Notes: a model not told the origin generated them from the letters alone. A stretch of DNA of 64,000 bases from Pseudomonas sp. A-RE-19 (GCF_019956555.1 NZ_JAHBDQ010000020.1:1-64000), one strand, 5' to 3'. Positions 16,871-26,282 are shown, counted from the stretch's first letter. Made by a program: numbers and translations.

Positions 16871-17419
16871 TCAAGCTTGCGGTTCGGCCGGTGCTTCTGC
16901 ATCGCCTGCGGGGGCAGGGGCGGCGGTTTCCGGGCGGGCCGACTTGATCTCTTGCAGTCCCTCGGTGTTGGCGATCACATCGCGCAACAGCTTGTCCAGA
17001 TCATCGTTGCCATCGAGCTTGGTCAGCAGATCGCGCAGACGCTGGCGCGCTTCGAACAGGCGCCGCAGCGGAGTGACCTGCTCGACCACCTTGACCGGGT
17101 CGAAGTCGTCGATGTGTTTGAAGTTGAGCTCGATGTTGAGTTTGCTGTCGTCGCCGCTGAGGGTGTTGGTGACCTGCAAGGTGGCGCGCGGGCCGATCGA
17201 GGCGAGCACTTCGTTGAAGTTGTCGCGGTCGATTTCGGTGAAGCGCCGTTCATTCAGTTTCGGGAGTGGCTCCAGAGGCTTGCCGGAGAGGTCGGCAAGG
17301 ATGCCGACAACCAACGGCAATTCTTTCTTCTCGATCGCGTTGCCGATTTCGACGTCGTAGGTGATTTGGACCCGGGGCGGGCGAACCCTGTCGAGCTTGT
17401 GCTGAGTACTTTCTGCCAT
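16871..17419 (-). CDS. tssB: T6SS sheath small subunit TssB (VipA), 182 aa
   Basis: Small sheath subunit that binds TssC and is unfolded by ClpV. RVRPPRVQITYDVEIGNA, ELPLVVGILADLSG and FKHIDDFDPVKVVEQV are family signatures. The ATG at 17419 is preferred to an upstream in-frame start because a CGGAG site lies 9 bases before it. That site overlaps the arm of a perfect hairpin (17431-17460). It is the first gene of the minus arm. The Ala/Pro-rich C-terminal tail is common. Confidence 0.96.
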   Translation of the reverse strand: MAESTQHKLDRVRPPRVQITYDVEIGNAIEKKELPLVVGILADLSGKPLEPLPKLNERRFTEIDRDNFNEVLASIGPRATLQVTNTLSGDDSKLNIELNFKHIDDFDPVKVVEQVTPLRRLFEARQRLRDLLTKLDGNDDLDKLLRDVIANTEGLQEIKSARPETAAPAPAGDAEAPAEPQA

Positions 17420-17430
17420 GGTGGCTGACT

Positions 17431-17460
17431 CCGATGCATGAGGCGGGCGCAATGCATCGG
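17431..17460 (-). promoter_or_regulatory. Hairpin overlapping the tssB ribosome binding site
   Basis: Perfect 9-bp arms ccgatgcat (17431-17439) and atgcatcgg (17452-17460) with a 12-base loop. On the mRNA the downstream arm ends in UCGG, and the Shine-Dalgarno is CGGAG, so part of the ribosome site is inside the stem. A further GGA lies upstream (in agggaat). Translational control, for example by an RsmA-type protein as known for P. aeruginosa T6SS, is possible inference. Confidence 0.5.
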
Positions 17461-17647
17461 GAGGCCCGTTTCATCGCATTCCCTTACTGGACCGTAGGTT
17501 AGAAAGGGAGGGCAGAGGACCTGTCATTCCTTTGACGAACCTTCCACATTCGTCGTGCCGACCGAACTACCCAAGACGCTAGAACAGGTCTATAAAAAAG
17601 CAAACAAAAAACAATTTTGGACCGTGTCGAGAAAAGGAAAATTCATT
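17461..17647. other. Divergent intergenic region between tssB and tssJ
   Basis: This region must hold the promoters of both T6SS arms. The half next to tssJ is AT-rich (17587-17650). A TATAAA at 17591-17596 could be a -10 for the plus arm, but no good -35 lies 17 bases before it. I find no sigma-54 signature. Confidence 0.5.
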
Positions 17648-18097
17648 TTGGACACACGTTTTTTTTCGTTCGTTTTGTTCCTGTCACTCGCCGGGTGTTC
17701 GTTGTTCGGGCCTCGTGTCGATCTCGATAGCCTGACGCTGGACGTCGCCCCCCGCGCCAACGATGACACGCCGATCGCGGTGGACTTCATTGCGGTGAAC
17801 GATGTGGATCTGCTCAAGCAGTTGTCGGGCATCACCGCCCGGCAGTGGTTCGCCGAACGCGAGCAGTTCCAGCGCGACTACCGACAGCTGATGACGGTCT
17901 GGGGACTGGAGCTGGTGCCCGGTCAATTCATCGACAAACAACCCTTCCCGCTGGGGGGCACGCGGGCGGCTGGACTTTTAGTCTTCGCCAGCTATAACAC
18001 TCCCGGAGCACACCGGTTACGGCTGGATGATCAGAGCAACGCCTGGCTCAAGTTCGACAGTCGCGAGATGACGCTGGTCAGCGACCACCCGAACTGA
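17648..18097 (+). CDS. tssJ: T6SS outer-membrane lipoprotein TssJ, 149 aa
   Basis: Lipoprotein anchoring the TssJLM membrane complex to the outer membrane. A TTG start at 17648 is proposed: AAGGA lies 9 bases upstream and the product then begins with a short classical lipoprotein signal (FFSFVLFLSLAGC, lipobox LAGC). An in-frame GTG at 17555 would add 31 basic residues with no better ribosome site, and a GTG at 17624 is a second option. After the Cys the domain shows the TssJ pattern of beta strands with DDTPIAVDFIAVNDVDLL and RAAGLLVFASYNTPG. First gene of the plus arm, followed by REPs and then tssK. Confidence 0.85.
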   Translation: MDTRFFSFVLFLSLAGCSLFGPRVDLDSLTLDVAPRANDDTPIAVDFIAVNDVDLLKQLSGITARQWFAEREQFQRDYRQLMTVWGLELVPGQFIDKQPFPLGGTRAAGLLVFASYNTPGAHRLRLDDQSNAWLKFDSREMTLVSDHPN

Positions 18098-18121
18098 ACA
18101 CAGAGGTCAAGGTGCGCAAAC

Positions 18122-18216
18122 ATGTGGGAGCGAGCCTGCTCGCGATGACAGCAGCACATCCAGCATCCATGTTCGCTGACCCACCGCTATCGCGAGCAGG
18201 CTCGCTCCCACAGGGG
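18122..18216. repeat. Facing REP pair inside the T6SS plus arm
   Basis: Two inverted gtgggagcgagcctgctcgcga units (18123-18146 and about 18189-18216). The pair sits between tssJ and tssK, which are otherwise co-directional. It could lower read-through or protect the upstream message from 3' decay. Confidence 0.85.
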
Positions 18217-18284
18217 CTACGGTGTTCAAGCAGGGCCAGGCCGCCATTCCTAGCGCGGCGCCACGAGAGGTCGAAGGGAATCGT

Positions 18285-19616
18285 ATGAGTCTGCTACCTG
18301 ACGCGGTTTGCTGGCATGAGGGCATGCAGTTACTGCCCCAGCATTTTCAGTTGCAAGGGCTGCGGGCCGAGGCGCTGGTGGCGCATTTTGCCCAGGCCTG
18401 TAATCCGTGGTTCTGGGGCGTGACTCGCGTTGAATTCGATCCCTCGGCATTGAGCGGCGGGCTCGTACGACTGATCAATTTACAGGCGACCTTGCCGGAC
18501 GGTTTGCCGGTCAATCTGCAAGCCGGTGTGGGGCCGATGCTGGAGCTCGACGTCAGTGAAGCGATCGACGCCACGGACAACGCCACCGTTACCGTTTACC
18601 TGGCGATCAGTCCCCTGTGGCGCGCCGGTCAGCTGCTACCGCTCAAGGGCCGATTGCAATCGGTGGTCGGCGATGCGTTGCCGGACCTCACGAGTGGCGA
18701 GTACCCCGAATCGATCACGGTCTGGCGTCCGAATCCGCGTTTGTGCACGCAGTTGAACAAGGCAGATTCCGTCTGCCTGCCACTGCTGAGAATTCGCAAG
18801 GAAGGCGGTGGCTTTCTTCAGTTGCCTTACACCCCGCCGACACCGTGCCTGTTGCCCGAGTCGGTACTGGGGCGACGCGTGGCCGGGCTGTGCGCCAGGG
18901 CGCGGGAGAAATGCATGTTCCTCGCCGGTCGTTTGCGTCAGGCGCAGCAGGCCGGCAATCAGGACGACTCGCTGGAAATTCGCCGCCAGTTGACGGCGCT
19001 CTGGGCGCGGCTGCCGGAAGTCGAAGGCCTGTTGAATAGTCGAGTGGCCACGCCTCAGGCGCTATATGGCTTGTTGCTCGGGCTGGCCGGTGCCTGGTCG
19101 GCGCTCGATCCACTGGCCGGTGTTCCGGCGTTCGCTCCATTGGATTTTCTTGAGTTGCAGCGCGGCTATGAGGCGGTGCTCGACTGGCTTGAAAAGACCC
19201 TCGAACTGATTCGCGCCGGTTATCGCAGCCTGGCGTTCGAACGCAATGAACAGACCTTCTCGATTCAATTGCCCGACGACCAGCCGAGCCAACGGCTGGT
19301 CATCGGTTTGCGCATGCCCAACGGTGCCAGCGAGCAGGCCGCGAGCGAATGGTTGGGCGGGGCGATCATCGCGTCGCAGCCGCACATTGCGCTGCTCAGC
19401 CGCCAGCGCATGAGCGGTTTGTCCCATCAAGCCATGAGTCGCAATGAACAAGTGGCCTACAGCGTTGGCGACGACACGCGATTGTTTGTGGTGACGGCCG
19501 AAGGCCAGTGGTTCGACGGGCAGTTGCCGTTGCTGATTGCCGCACCGGCTTCCAGGCTGGCCAGCAGTCCATGGCAAGTGGTGTTGTTTGTGGCCCAGGC
19601 GAGTGAAAGTGCCTGA
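18285..19616 (+). CDS. tssK: T6SS baseplate protein TssK, 443 aa
   Basis: Trimeric adaptor linking the baseplate to the TssJLM membrane complex. The N-terminus (DAVCWHEGMQLLPQHFQLQ) is the family signature, followed by YLAISPLWR and the central helical region. The ATG at 18285 has a GAAGGGA site. It lies 18 bases upstream of tssL and leads a tight tssK-L-M-A unit. Confidence 0.95.
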   Translation: MSLLPDAVCWHEGMQLLPQHFQLQGLRAEALVAHFAQACNPWFWGVTRVEFDPSALSGGLVRLINLQATLPDGLPVNLQAGVGPMLELDVSEAIDATDNATVTVYLAISPLWRAGQLLPLKGRLQSVVGDALPDLTSGEYPESITVWRPNPRLCTQLNKADSVCLPLLRIRKEGGGFLQLPYTPPTPCLLPESVLGRRVAGLCARAREKCMFLAGRLRQAQQAGNQDDSLEIRRQLTALWARLPEVEGLLNSRVATPQALYGLLLGLAGAWSALDPLAGVPAFAPLDFLELQRGYEAVLDWLEKTLELIRAGYRSLAFERNEQTFSIQLPDDQPSQRLVIGLRMPNGASEQAASEWLGGAIIASQPHIALLSRQRMSGLSHQAMSRNEQVAYSVGDDTRLFVVTAEGQWFDGQLPLLIAAPASRLASSPWQVVLFVAQASESA

Positions 19617-19634
19617 TCAAGGAAGGAACGTCCT

Positions 19635-20402
19635 ATGTCTGAGGGCAATGTCGGTTCGGGTACACGAGGTCTCCACGAAGCGCCGCTGAGCAGTGCTTTT
19701 CGCCAGGCCTGGCAGCAATGGTCCCAGGACTGGAACCAGTTGCCCAAGGACAGCGAGGACGAGGCGCTGGTGGACGCGGTGGTCGAACTGTCGACGCAGA
19801 TCTCCCAACGACTCTGGCGAACCGCATTCGCCAAAGTCGGTGACGCCGCCACCGAGCAAGTCAAAGCGCTGGTCTACGCCTTTGTCGCGCTGGTCGATGA
19901 AACCTTGCTGTTTACGCCTTGGCCGGGCCAGTCGGCCTGGCAGGAAAAACCCCTGGAGTCGCGGCTGTACGCCAGCCGTCAGGCCGGTGAACGGATACCG
20001 CTGGCGATCAAGGAACTGCTGGACGAGCAAATCCCCACCACCCGCGATCTGGCCAATGTCTATTTGCAGTGTCTGGTGCTGGGATTTGAGGGGCGCCTGC
20101 GCGGTGAACAGAATCAGGCCCAGCATGAAAAATGGCGCTTGGCGCTGTTCACTTTTGCCTGGCAGCACGAGGCGGATTATGCCGACGTTACTGCCCGGCT
20201 CGAACAGCCTTCAGTCGTGCCGCCGGTGCAATTGCCGATGCGCCTTTCGTTGCCCGATGGTTTTCGCCTGGGCCTGGGGATTTTCGCCATGGTGTTGCTG
20301 CTGACCGGGTTGGGGCAGTTGTTCTGGCGTGACATTCGTCTGGAGCTCGAACCGGTCTTGCAGATGACCGATTCCGTCGCCGCCTCGGAGCAAGACTCAT
20401 GA
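19635..20402 (+). CDS. tssL: T6SS membrane protein TssL (DotU/IcmH), 255 aa
   Basis: Inner-membrane partner of TssM. The cytoplasmic DotU domain shows VKALVYAFVALVDETLLFTP, YLQCLVLGFEGRLRG and HEKWRLALF. One C-terminal membrane segment lies at about residues 209-229 (FRLGLGIFAMVLLLTGLGQLF). There is no peptidoglycan-binding OmpA-like extension, so it is the short form. GGAAGGA supports the ATG. The last four bases overlap tssM (ATGA). Confidence 0.95.
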   Translation: MSEGNVGSGTRGLHEAPLSSAFRQAWQQWSQDWNQLPKDSEDEALVDAVVELSTQISQRLWRTAFAKVGDAATEQVKALVYAFVALVDETLLFTPWPGQSAWQEKPLESRLYASRQAGERIPLAIKELLDEQIPTTRDLANVYLQCLVLGFEGRLRGEQNQAQHEKWRLALFTFAWQHEADYADVTARLEQPSVVPPVQLPMRLSLPDGFRLGLGIFAMVLLLTGLGQLFWRDIRLELEPVLQMTDSVAASEQDS

Positions 20403-23400
20403 GCACGCTGGGAATTATCGGCCTCATCATCGCCGTGCTGTTGGTGCTGGCGATTGTCGGGGTGGCGGTCTGGTGGTTGCGCACGCAAAGCGGTGCGGCG
20501 ATTCGCAGTTTTTACCTGGCGGTGCGGCACATGGAGCAGGAGCAGGGCGCCCAGGACCGCTACCAGATTCCATGGCTGTTGATGCTCGGCAACGAAACCC
20601 AGGGCACCCAGTTATGTACTCAGTGGCGCTTGCAGCCCACCGACAAACCGGCCTGGTTCGGTCGCTGGTGGTCGGACCCTGAAGGTGCCGTGTTGGTGGT
20701 GCCACAGGCGCTGTTTTTGCCGGATGAGGGTATGAACCTGCAACGGGGCGGCTGGTGGCGCTTGTTGGGATTGATCCTGCGTTTGCGCAGTCAGCGTCCG
20801 CTGGACGGGGTGATCTGGACGGTGCCGGTCAGTCGACTGGGCAACGTCGAGCAAGCCGCGACCCTCGGGTTGGCGGCGCGTCGACGCTTCATTGATCTGT
20901 TGCAACGGTTCGGGCTGAGCCTGCCGGTGTACGTGATCATTACCGGCATGGAAGAGTTGCCGGGCTTTCAGGAATTGATCAGTGCGCTGCCGGTCGAGGC
21001 CCGCGAACGCACATTGGGCTGGTCCTCGCCTCACGGGCCCGATGCGGTCTGGCAGACGCAATGGAGCGATCAGGCGCTGGATCAGGTCAATCGGGCCTTG
21101 TCGGAATCGATCATCGAAATCGGCGCCTTGTCCGGGCAGTTGAGCAGTGAGCTGTATGGCTTGCCGGAACGTTTCGAAGCCTTGCGGCGCCATCTGCAAA
21201 GCCTGCTGGAGCCGGTTTTCCAGGGCAATGCGCAAGGCGAGGCACCGCGTTTTCGTGGTGTTTATTTCACCGCCAACCAGCCTTCGGACGACGCCGCTGA
21301 CGGGTTTTCGGCCTACGACAGCGGGTTGCAGCAGAGTGCTTTTGCCCGGCAATTGTGGCAGCGGCGGGTGGTCGCCGAGCGCGGTCTGGCTCAGGTGGTG
21401 CCACGCCTGTTACGTCTACGTCAGCGCTGGCAGCGCGTGACCGGTGGGGTGGCGCTAGTGGTCGCGGTGGTCTGGAGCGCGGGCATGCTGTGGGTCTGGC
21501 AGGACTCGGTCAAGGAGGCCCATGAACTGTCGCGCCTGTTGCAAGGGGCGCAGAAAAATTACGCGGCGGTCACGGATGAGTCTCATCGGCTGGAGTCGAC
21601 CCGGCGCAATGTCCAGGGTTTCTGGCGAGTGCTGGAAAAGGCGCCGGGCTGGAGCTTCACCTCGGTGGTATTCCCGACCTCCTGGTTCTCATCGCTGGAT
21701 GTGCAATTGGAAAACGAGTTGCACCTGACCGCCCGCAGCCATTTGTTGCTGCCATTGAGCGAGCTGTTGAGCGCGGATCTGGCGCAACTCAAAACCATCC
21801 GCAACACCGAACGACGGGGCAACGTCGAAAGCGAAGATCCGGCCCAATGGCAAAACTACGTCAAGGCCACGGATCTGGTGGAGCGTGCGGTGAATCTGGA
21901 ACAGCAGAACCAGTGGTTTCATCAGGCCCTGAACAACACCAAGGCGCCTCTCGAAGACCTGGTGTTGCTGAGCAACCACGCCTTGTCCTTGAACCTCAAC
22001 GCCGGCACCTTACGTCGCGCCGGCTTTTACAACCGGGTACTGCTTGATGCCGACAACAGTGACTTGAAAGCGCTGGACCTGACCGTCGAGCGCCCGGTGA
22101 TCGAGGAGAATTTCCTCGGCCTGATGGAGCGCTGGCTGGACCAGTATTTCCTGGCCGACAATTTCGTGCGCCAGGCCGGTTATCTGCGCTTGCATCTGGA
22201 GCGGCTGGAGGCCGGCAGTGGCAATTCCCTCACCGAGCTGGAAGATCTGCGCGCGCTGATCGATGACTTGCAAGCGCTGATCGGCCTGACCAACTCAGCA
22301 TGGAGCCGAGGCAAGGGGCAGGATCTGGTGCCCGGTTACCGCGTGATGATGGACAAAGTGCGCCAGAGCACTCTGCTTGGCCCACAGGTCGAACAGCAGT
22401 TGGATCAGCAGGCGTCGAAGCTGCAACAGAGCTTTCGTGATCAGTGGATCGCACAGGCCGGTGCCAGAGGGAATTTGTTGGTGCAGCAAGGCAGCGGGCA
22501 GCTGGAGTTACAGGAGCATGTGAGCCAGCTGAACAACGCGGTGCAGGCGCTGTTCAAACGTGACTTTGTGGCCATCGCCTTACAGGCCGATCGGTCCGAA
22601 GCCCCGGATGGGCAGGGGCAGGGCGTTGATGGCGATGACCTCGACAGTGCGCTGAACTATTTCGCCAGCTACAAGAGTTACGCCGCCGAAGAGCTGCCGC
22701 GCATTCCCCCTGCGTATCGCGGGGCCTTGCTGCAAGCGGCCGAAGGCGCCGTGGTCAAGGCCATGTTGTCGAGCCTGAGCGAGCACAATGCTCAGGTGCA
22801 TAGCGGTGTTTTCAATGTGCAGGCTTCCCAGGCGATTGCCTTGCAGAAAGCCTTTATCGAGGTGCGTCGCAGCGATCTGGCCACGCGTTTGCAAAGTGCC
22901 TTGAACCGCCGCGCCCTGGCCGAAGTCGCCAGTGGCCTCGATGAGGTCGTCGCCCAGCCGCTGTTCAGCGGGCGCACCGAAATCAGCCAGTGGGACGGCT
23001 CGAAAAACCTCGGGCTGCAATTGTATGGCGCCAACGACGTGCAGGATTTGAAACTGAGCCTCAAGCAGCAATTCAACACCATGCTCGGCATTACCGAGCG
23101 ACGCACCTCGGCGCTGGAGTGGCTGAAAGTGCAGCAACAGAATCTTTCGGCGCTGGACTATGAGCGCGTGACGCAGTTCATTGCGCTCAACGACGAACTG
23201 CTCAAATACAAGGAGCAGAATCCCGCCAGCTCGCCGGCGCAGATCGAGCAGTTGGTGAGCCGCGACTTCATCGAAATGGACGCGACGTCCTGTGTCCAGA
23301 TCCTGCAAACCGCCAACCTGTCTGGCGGACGCGGAACATTGGCGTTGCGGGCGGTGGAGCTGCAACAAACCGCCATGCAACGCTGCCAGTTTCTGCAACA

Positions 23401-24229
23401 GCAACAGGCGGCGGCAGCGTGGAACGACCTCGCCAACTATTTCAATCAGTACCTGGCGGAGCGCTTTCCGTTTGCCAATGGCCTTCAGGCCTCTGATGCC
23501 GACCCAGCCCGAGTCCAGCATCTGTTGGAACTGATCGACAAGCGTTTGCCAGTGGCGCAGGCCGGATTGTTGCTGAGCCAGACCCCGGAGCGCCTGGCCG
23601 CCGAGGACTTTCTCAATCGTCTGAAGCAAGCCAGCACCTGGCTGGGCCCGATGTTTGTGCGCGATAAAAGTGGGGTGCTGGGGGTGGAGATGGACGTGCG
23701 CTGGCGCACCGACCGAGAGGAAGAGCGCGGTGCCGATCAGGTCATTGCCTGGGGCTTGAATGCCGGCAATCAACAGATCAGCTACCCCGGCGAGCCCCAG
23801 CAGAACCTGCGCTGGATGGTCGGCCAACCGATTCGGCTGAGCTTGCGTTGGGCCAGAAACGGCTACCAGCGCCCGGCCAACGATCCGTTGCAGCCGAGCC
23901 TGGTGGTGCGGGATCTGGAAGCGGGCTGGGAGTACGGCGGTCCGTGGTCGTTACTGCGTTTGATGCGTTCGCATGGGTCGGTGCAGCGCCAGCCGAGCAT
24001 GGACTACACGGATTTTCCGTTGACCTTGCGCCTGCCCGTGACGACGCAGTCCAGCACTGCTGAGCAAACCCTGATGTTTGTGCGCCTGTCGTTGATGACC
24101 CAGGGCTCGAAATTGCCGCTGTCCATTCAGCCCTTGCCAACCCGGGCTCCGCGCTCACCGTTCACGTTGACGAGATCGACCGCGGGCATTGAAGCTCCTG
24201 ACATCGACCCCCAAAAGGAGGGCTTGTGA
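20399..24229 (+). CDS. tssM: T6SS membrane protein TssM (IcmF), 1276 aa
   Basis: Large inner-membrane component that spans to the periplasm and contacts TssJ. One membrane segment lies at residues 4-26 and a second at about 350-370 (VALVVAVVWSAGMLWVW). The cytoplasmic domain between them shows VPVSRLG, a DLLQRFGLSLPVYVIITGMEE-like strand and FRGVYFTANQPSDD. Where many IcmF proteins carry a Walker A motif, this one reads MLGNETQGTQL, without the GKT/S, so nucleotide binding is doubtful. The C-terminal periplasmic domain is long and normal. It overlaps tssL by four bases and tssA by four bases. Confidence 0.96.
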   Translation: MSTLGIIGLIIAVLLVLAIVGVAVWWLRTQSGAAIRSFYLAVRHMEQEQGAQDRYQIPWLLMLGNETQGTQLCTQWRLQPTDKPAWFGRWWSDPEGAVLVVPQALFLPDEGMNLQRGGWWRLLGLILRLRSQRPLDGVIWTVPVSRLGNVEQAATLGLAARRRFIDLLQRFGLSLPVYVIITGMEELPGFQELISALPVEARERTLGWSSPHGPDAVWQTQWSDQALDQVNRALSESIIEIGALSGQLSSELYGLPERFEALRRHLQSLLEPVFQGNAQGEAPRFRGVYFTANQPSDDAADGFSAYDSGLQQSAFARQLWQRRVVAERGLAQVVPRLLRLRQRWQRVTGGVALVVAVVWSAGMLWVWQDSVKEAHELSRLLQGAQKNYAAVTDESHRLESTRRNVQGFWRVLEKAPGWSFTSVVFPTSWFSSLDVQLENELHLTARSHLLLPLSELLSADLAQLKTIRNTERRGNVESEDPAQWQNYVKATDLVERAVNLEQQNQWFHQALNNTKAPLEDLVLLSNHALSLNLNAGTLRRAGFYNRVLLDADNSDLKALDLTVERPVIEENFLGLMERWLDQYFLADNFVRQAGYLRLHLERLEAGSGNSLTELEDLRALIDDLQALIGLTNSAWSRGKGQDLVPGYRVMMDKVRQSTLLGPQVEQQLDQQASKLQQSFRDQWIAQAGARGNLLVQQGSGQLELQEHVSQLNNAVQALFKRDFVAIALQADRSEAPDGQGQGVDGDDLDSALNYFASYKSYAAEELPRIPPAYRGALLQAAEGAVVKAMLSSLSEHNAQVHSGVFNVQASQAIALQKAFIEVRRSDLATRLQSALNRRALAEVASGLDEVVAQPLFSGRTEISQWDGSKNLGLQLYGANDVQDLKLSLKQQFNTMLGITERRTSALEWLKVQQQNLSALDYERVTQFIALNDELLKYKEQNPASSPAQIEQLVSRDFIEMDATSCVQILQTANLSGGRGTLALRAVELQQTAMQRCQFLQQQQAAAAWNDLANYFNQYLAERFPFANGLQASDADPARVQHLLELIDKRLPVAQAGLLLSQTPERLAAEDFLNRLKQASTWLGPMFVRDKSGVLGVEMDVRWRTDREEERGADQVIAWGLNAGNQQISYPGEPQQNLRWMVGQPIRLSLRWARNGYQRPANDPLQPSLVVRDLEAGWEYGGPWSLLRLMRSHGSVQRQPSMDYTDFPLTLRLPVTTQSSTAEQTLMFVRLSLMTQGSKLPLSIQPLPTRAPRSPFTLTRSTAGIEAPDIDPQKEGL

Positions 24230-25314
24230 ATCAACCTTCAACACCGTTGCCGGAACTGATTACCCAACTGCTCGAACCGATCAGCGTGGAGGCCCCCTGT
24301 GGCCAGGACCTGCGTTATGAGCCTGAGTTCGACCGGTTGCGCGAACTGCGTCGTGAAGATGACACCAGTTTGCCCACGGGGGTGTGGCAGTCGTCGATCA
24401 AGCGCGCCCAATGGCCGGAACTGGAAAAACTGACCACCAGCCTGCTGCTTGAACGCAGCAAGGATTTGATGCTCAGCGCCTGGCTGGGTGAGGCCTGGCT
24501 GCATCAGGACGGACTCGAAGGCTTGCCGGGCAGCCTGGCGCTGGTTGCCGGGTTATGCGAGCGCTATCCCGAGCATCTGCACCCACAGGCTGAGGACGGC
24601 GATCAGTCATGGCGGGTGATACCGCTCGAATGGCTGGCTCGACGCTACGCTGAAGTGTTGCTGACCCGAGTGCCGTTGTTCGAGCCGCGCAACAATGAAT
24701 TCGATAGTTTCTGCCTGGATGCCTGGCGTCGGTTGCAGCTGCAACAGGTACAGGCCAGTGACAGTAAAACGGCCAAGACTTCGGCCGAGAACGCGCGTAA
24801 CGAACAGAAAAAACTCACCGAACAAATTCGCGCCACCCCGTTGTCCTTCTGGTTGCGCAGCCAGGGCACGCTGCTGCTCAGCCAGCAGCACCTGCAACGC
24901 CTGGAGGTGTGGAGCGACGCCTATCTCGGCAACCAGGCCCCAGGCTTCAAAGCGTTGCAGGATGTGATCGAAGCATTGTTGACGCTGGTTCAGGAGTTCA
25001 TCGCCATGCATCCACGAAAACCGACCCCGGCGCCTGTCGAAACGCCTGCGGTAGCGGCATCGAGCCCGGTCGCCGTGCCGGACCTCATCCCCGCACCTCA
25101 GGCGTTCAGCGAGCCGGCGAGTCGTGAAGAGGCGTACAGGCAACTGCTGTTGATCGCCGACTACCTGGCGCGCACCGAACCCCACAGCCCGGTTCCCTAT
25201 CTGATCAAACGGGGCGTGGAGTGGGGCAACAAGCCTTTGAGCGAGTTGCTTGGAGAACTGATCAGCGCCGATGCCGAATCCCGGCGACTCTGGACGCTGT
25301 TGGGCGTCCTTTAA
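24226..25314 (+). CDS. tssA: T6SS protein TssA (ImpA family), 362 aa
   Basis: TssA proteins prime tube-sheath growth or cap its distal end. The ImpA N-terminal domain is clear: PCGQDLRYEPEFDRL, WPELEKLTTSLLLERSKDL, LGEAWL and YPEHLHPQAEDGD. The middle is a variable linker. The C-terminus (SREEAYRQLLLIADYLART, EPHSPVPYLIKRGVEW) is the conserved family tail. A GTG start at 24226 with AAGGAG five bases before it overlaps the tssM stop. The stop overlaps by four bases the stop of the convergent dehydrogenase. Confidence 0.92.
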   Translation: MNQPSTPLPELITQLLEPISVEAPCGQDLRYEPEFDRLRELRREDDTSLPTGVWQSSIKRAQWPELEKLTTSLLLERSKDLMLSAWLGEAWLHQDGLEGLPGSLALVAGLCERYPEHLHPQAEDGDQSWRVIPLEWLARRYAEVLLTRVPLFEPRNNEFDSFCLDAWRRLQLQQVQASDSKTAKTSAENARNEQKKLTEQIRATPLSFWLRSQGTLLLSQQHLQRLEVWSDAYLGNQAPGFKALQDVIEALLTLVQEFIAMHPRKPTPAPVETPAVAASSPVAVPDLIPAPQAFSEPASREEAYRQLLLIADYLARTEPHSPVPYLIKRGVEWGNKPLSELLGELISADAESRRLWTLLGVL

Positions 25315-26282
25315 TGGGTGTGCTGGACGGCTGCCGACGGCGGCGGTAAAGCAATGGGCGTGAGTACCGGTTGACCGGAAAAGTACGCCGTCAGGTTTTT
25401 TCCGACCAGTTCCACAGTGCCTTGGGTGGCCTCCGGGGACAATCCAGCGACATGCGGGGTCAGAATCACGTTGGCCAACCGCTTGAGGGCGTCCGGCACC
25501 TGGGGTTCGTTATCGAAGACATCCAGCGCGGCACCGGCAATCCGTCGTTGCTCCAGCGCGCTGACCAGGTCCGCCGTGACGACCACACTGGCCCGGGCGA
25601 TGTTGACGATAAATCCGTTGGGCCCTAGAGCGTCGAGTACCTGTCTGTTGATCAGGTGTTGGGTGCCGAGCCCGCCGGGGGCGGCGATTATCAGAAAATC
25701 CGAGTGGCGTGCCAGTTCGGCAGGCGTCGAGCAGAAGCTGTAGGGCACGTCGCTGCGATGCTGGCGGTTGTGGTAACTCACCGTCATGTCGAAACCGTTG
25801 GCGGCACGTTTTGCGATAGCCATGCCGACGGCACCGAGGCCCAGGATGCCCAGGCGTTTGCCGGCCAGGGACGGGCGCATGATTTTCGGCCACTCGCCCC
25901 GACGCACGGCGGCATCGGCCCGAGGGATGTCCCGGACCAGTGACAGCAACAACGCCATGGCGTGGTCGGCGACGGAAGATGCATTGACGCCGGCACCGTT
26001 GGTAACGGTGATGCTGCGGTCGGCGGCGGCTTGCAGGTCGACGTGCTCGTAGCCGGCACCGATCACGCAGATGATCTTGAGGTTGGGCAGGGCGGCGATT
26101 TCATCGGCGTACAGGCCCAACGGGCCGCGCGTCAGCACCGCATCGATCTGACTGCCCTGTCGGGCAATGGCGGCGGCGCGTTCGGCCGGGGTCGGGGCCA
26201 GGATCAAATGAAACCCCTGATGTTCGAGAATCGGCAGGTATTCATTGATGGTTTCAACCAGTACCAGAACAGTTACAGGCAT
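25311..26282 (-). CDS. D-isomer 2-hydroxyacid dehydrogenase (glyoxylate/hydroxypyruvate reductase-like), 323 aa
   Basis: NAD(P)-dependent reductase of 2-oxoacids. The dinucleotide motif GLGAVG is at residues 148-153. HNR at 171-173 follows the second strand, where a basic residue suggests NADPH. Catalytic R230 (NIAR), E259 (DNEP) and H277 (TPHVAG) are all present. Length and layout match hydroxypyruvate/glyoxylate reductases of pseudomonads. It is a single gene, convergent with tssA and unrelated to the T6SS. Confidence 0.9.
   Translation of the reverse strand: MPVTVLVLVETINEYLPILEHQGFHLILAPTPAERAAAIARQGSQIDAVLTRGPLGLYADEIAALPNLKIICVIGAGYEHVDLQAAADRSITVTNGAGVNASSVADHAMALLLSLVRDIPRADAAVRRGEWPKIMRPSLAGKRLGILGLGAVGMAIAKRAANGFDMTVSYHNRQHRSDVPYSFCSTPAELARHSDFLIIAAPGGLGTQHLINRQVLDALGPNGFIVNIARASVVVTADLVSALEQRRIAGAALDVFDNEPQVPDALKRLANVILTPHVAGLSPEATQGTVELVGKNLTAYFSGQPVLTPIALPPPSAAVQHTH

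Noticed and set aside
17532..17560. TTGACG at 17532 as a -35 for tssJ
   Set aside because: No -10-like hexamer lies 16-18 bases downstream.
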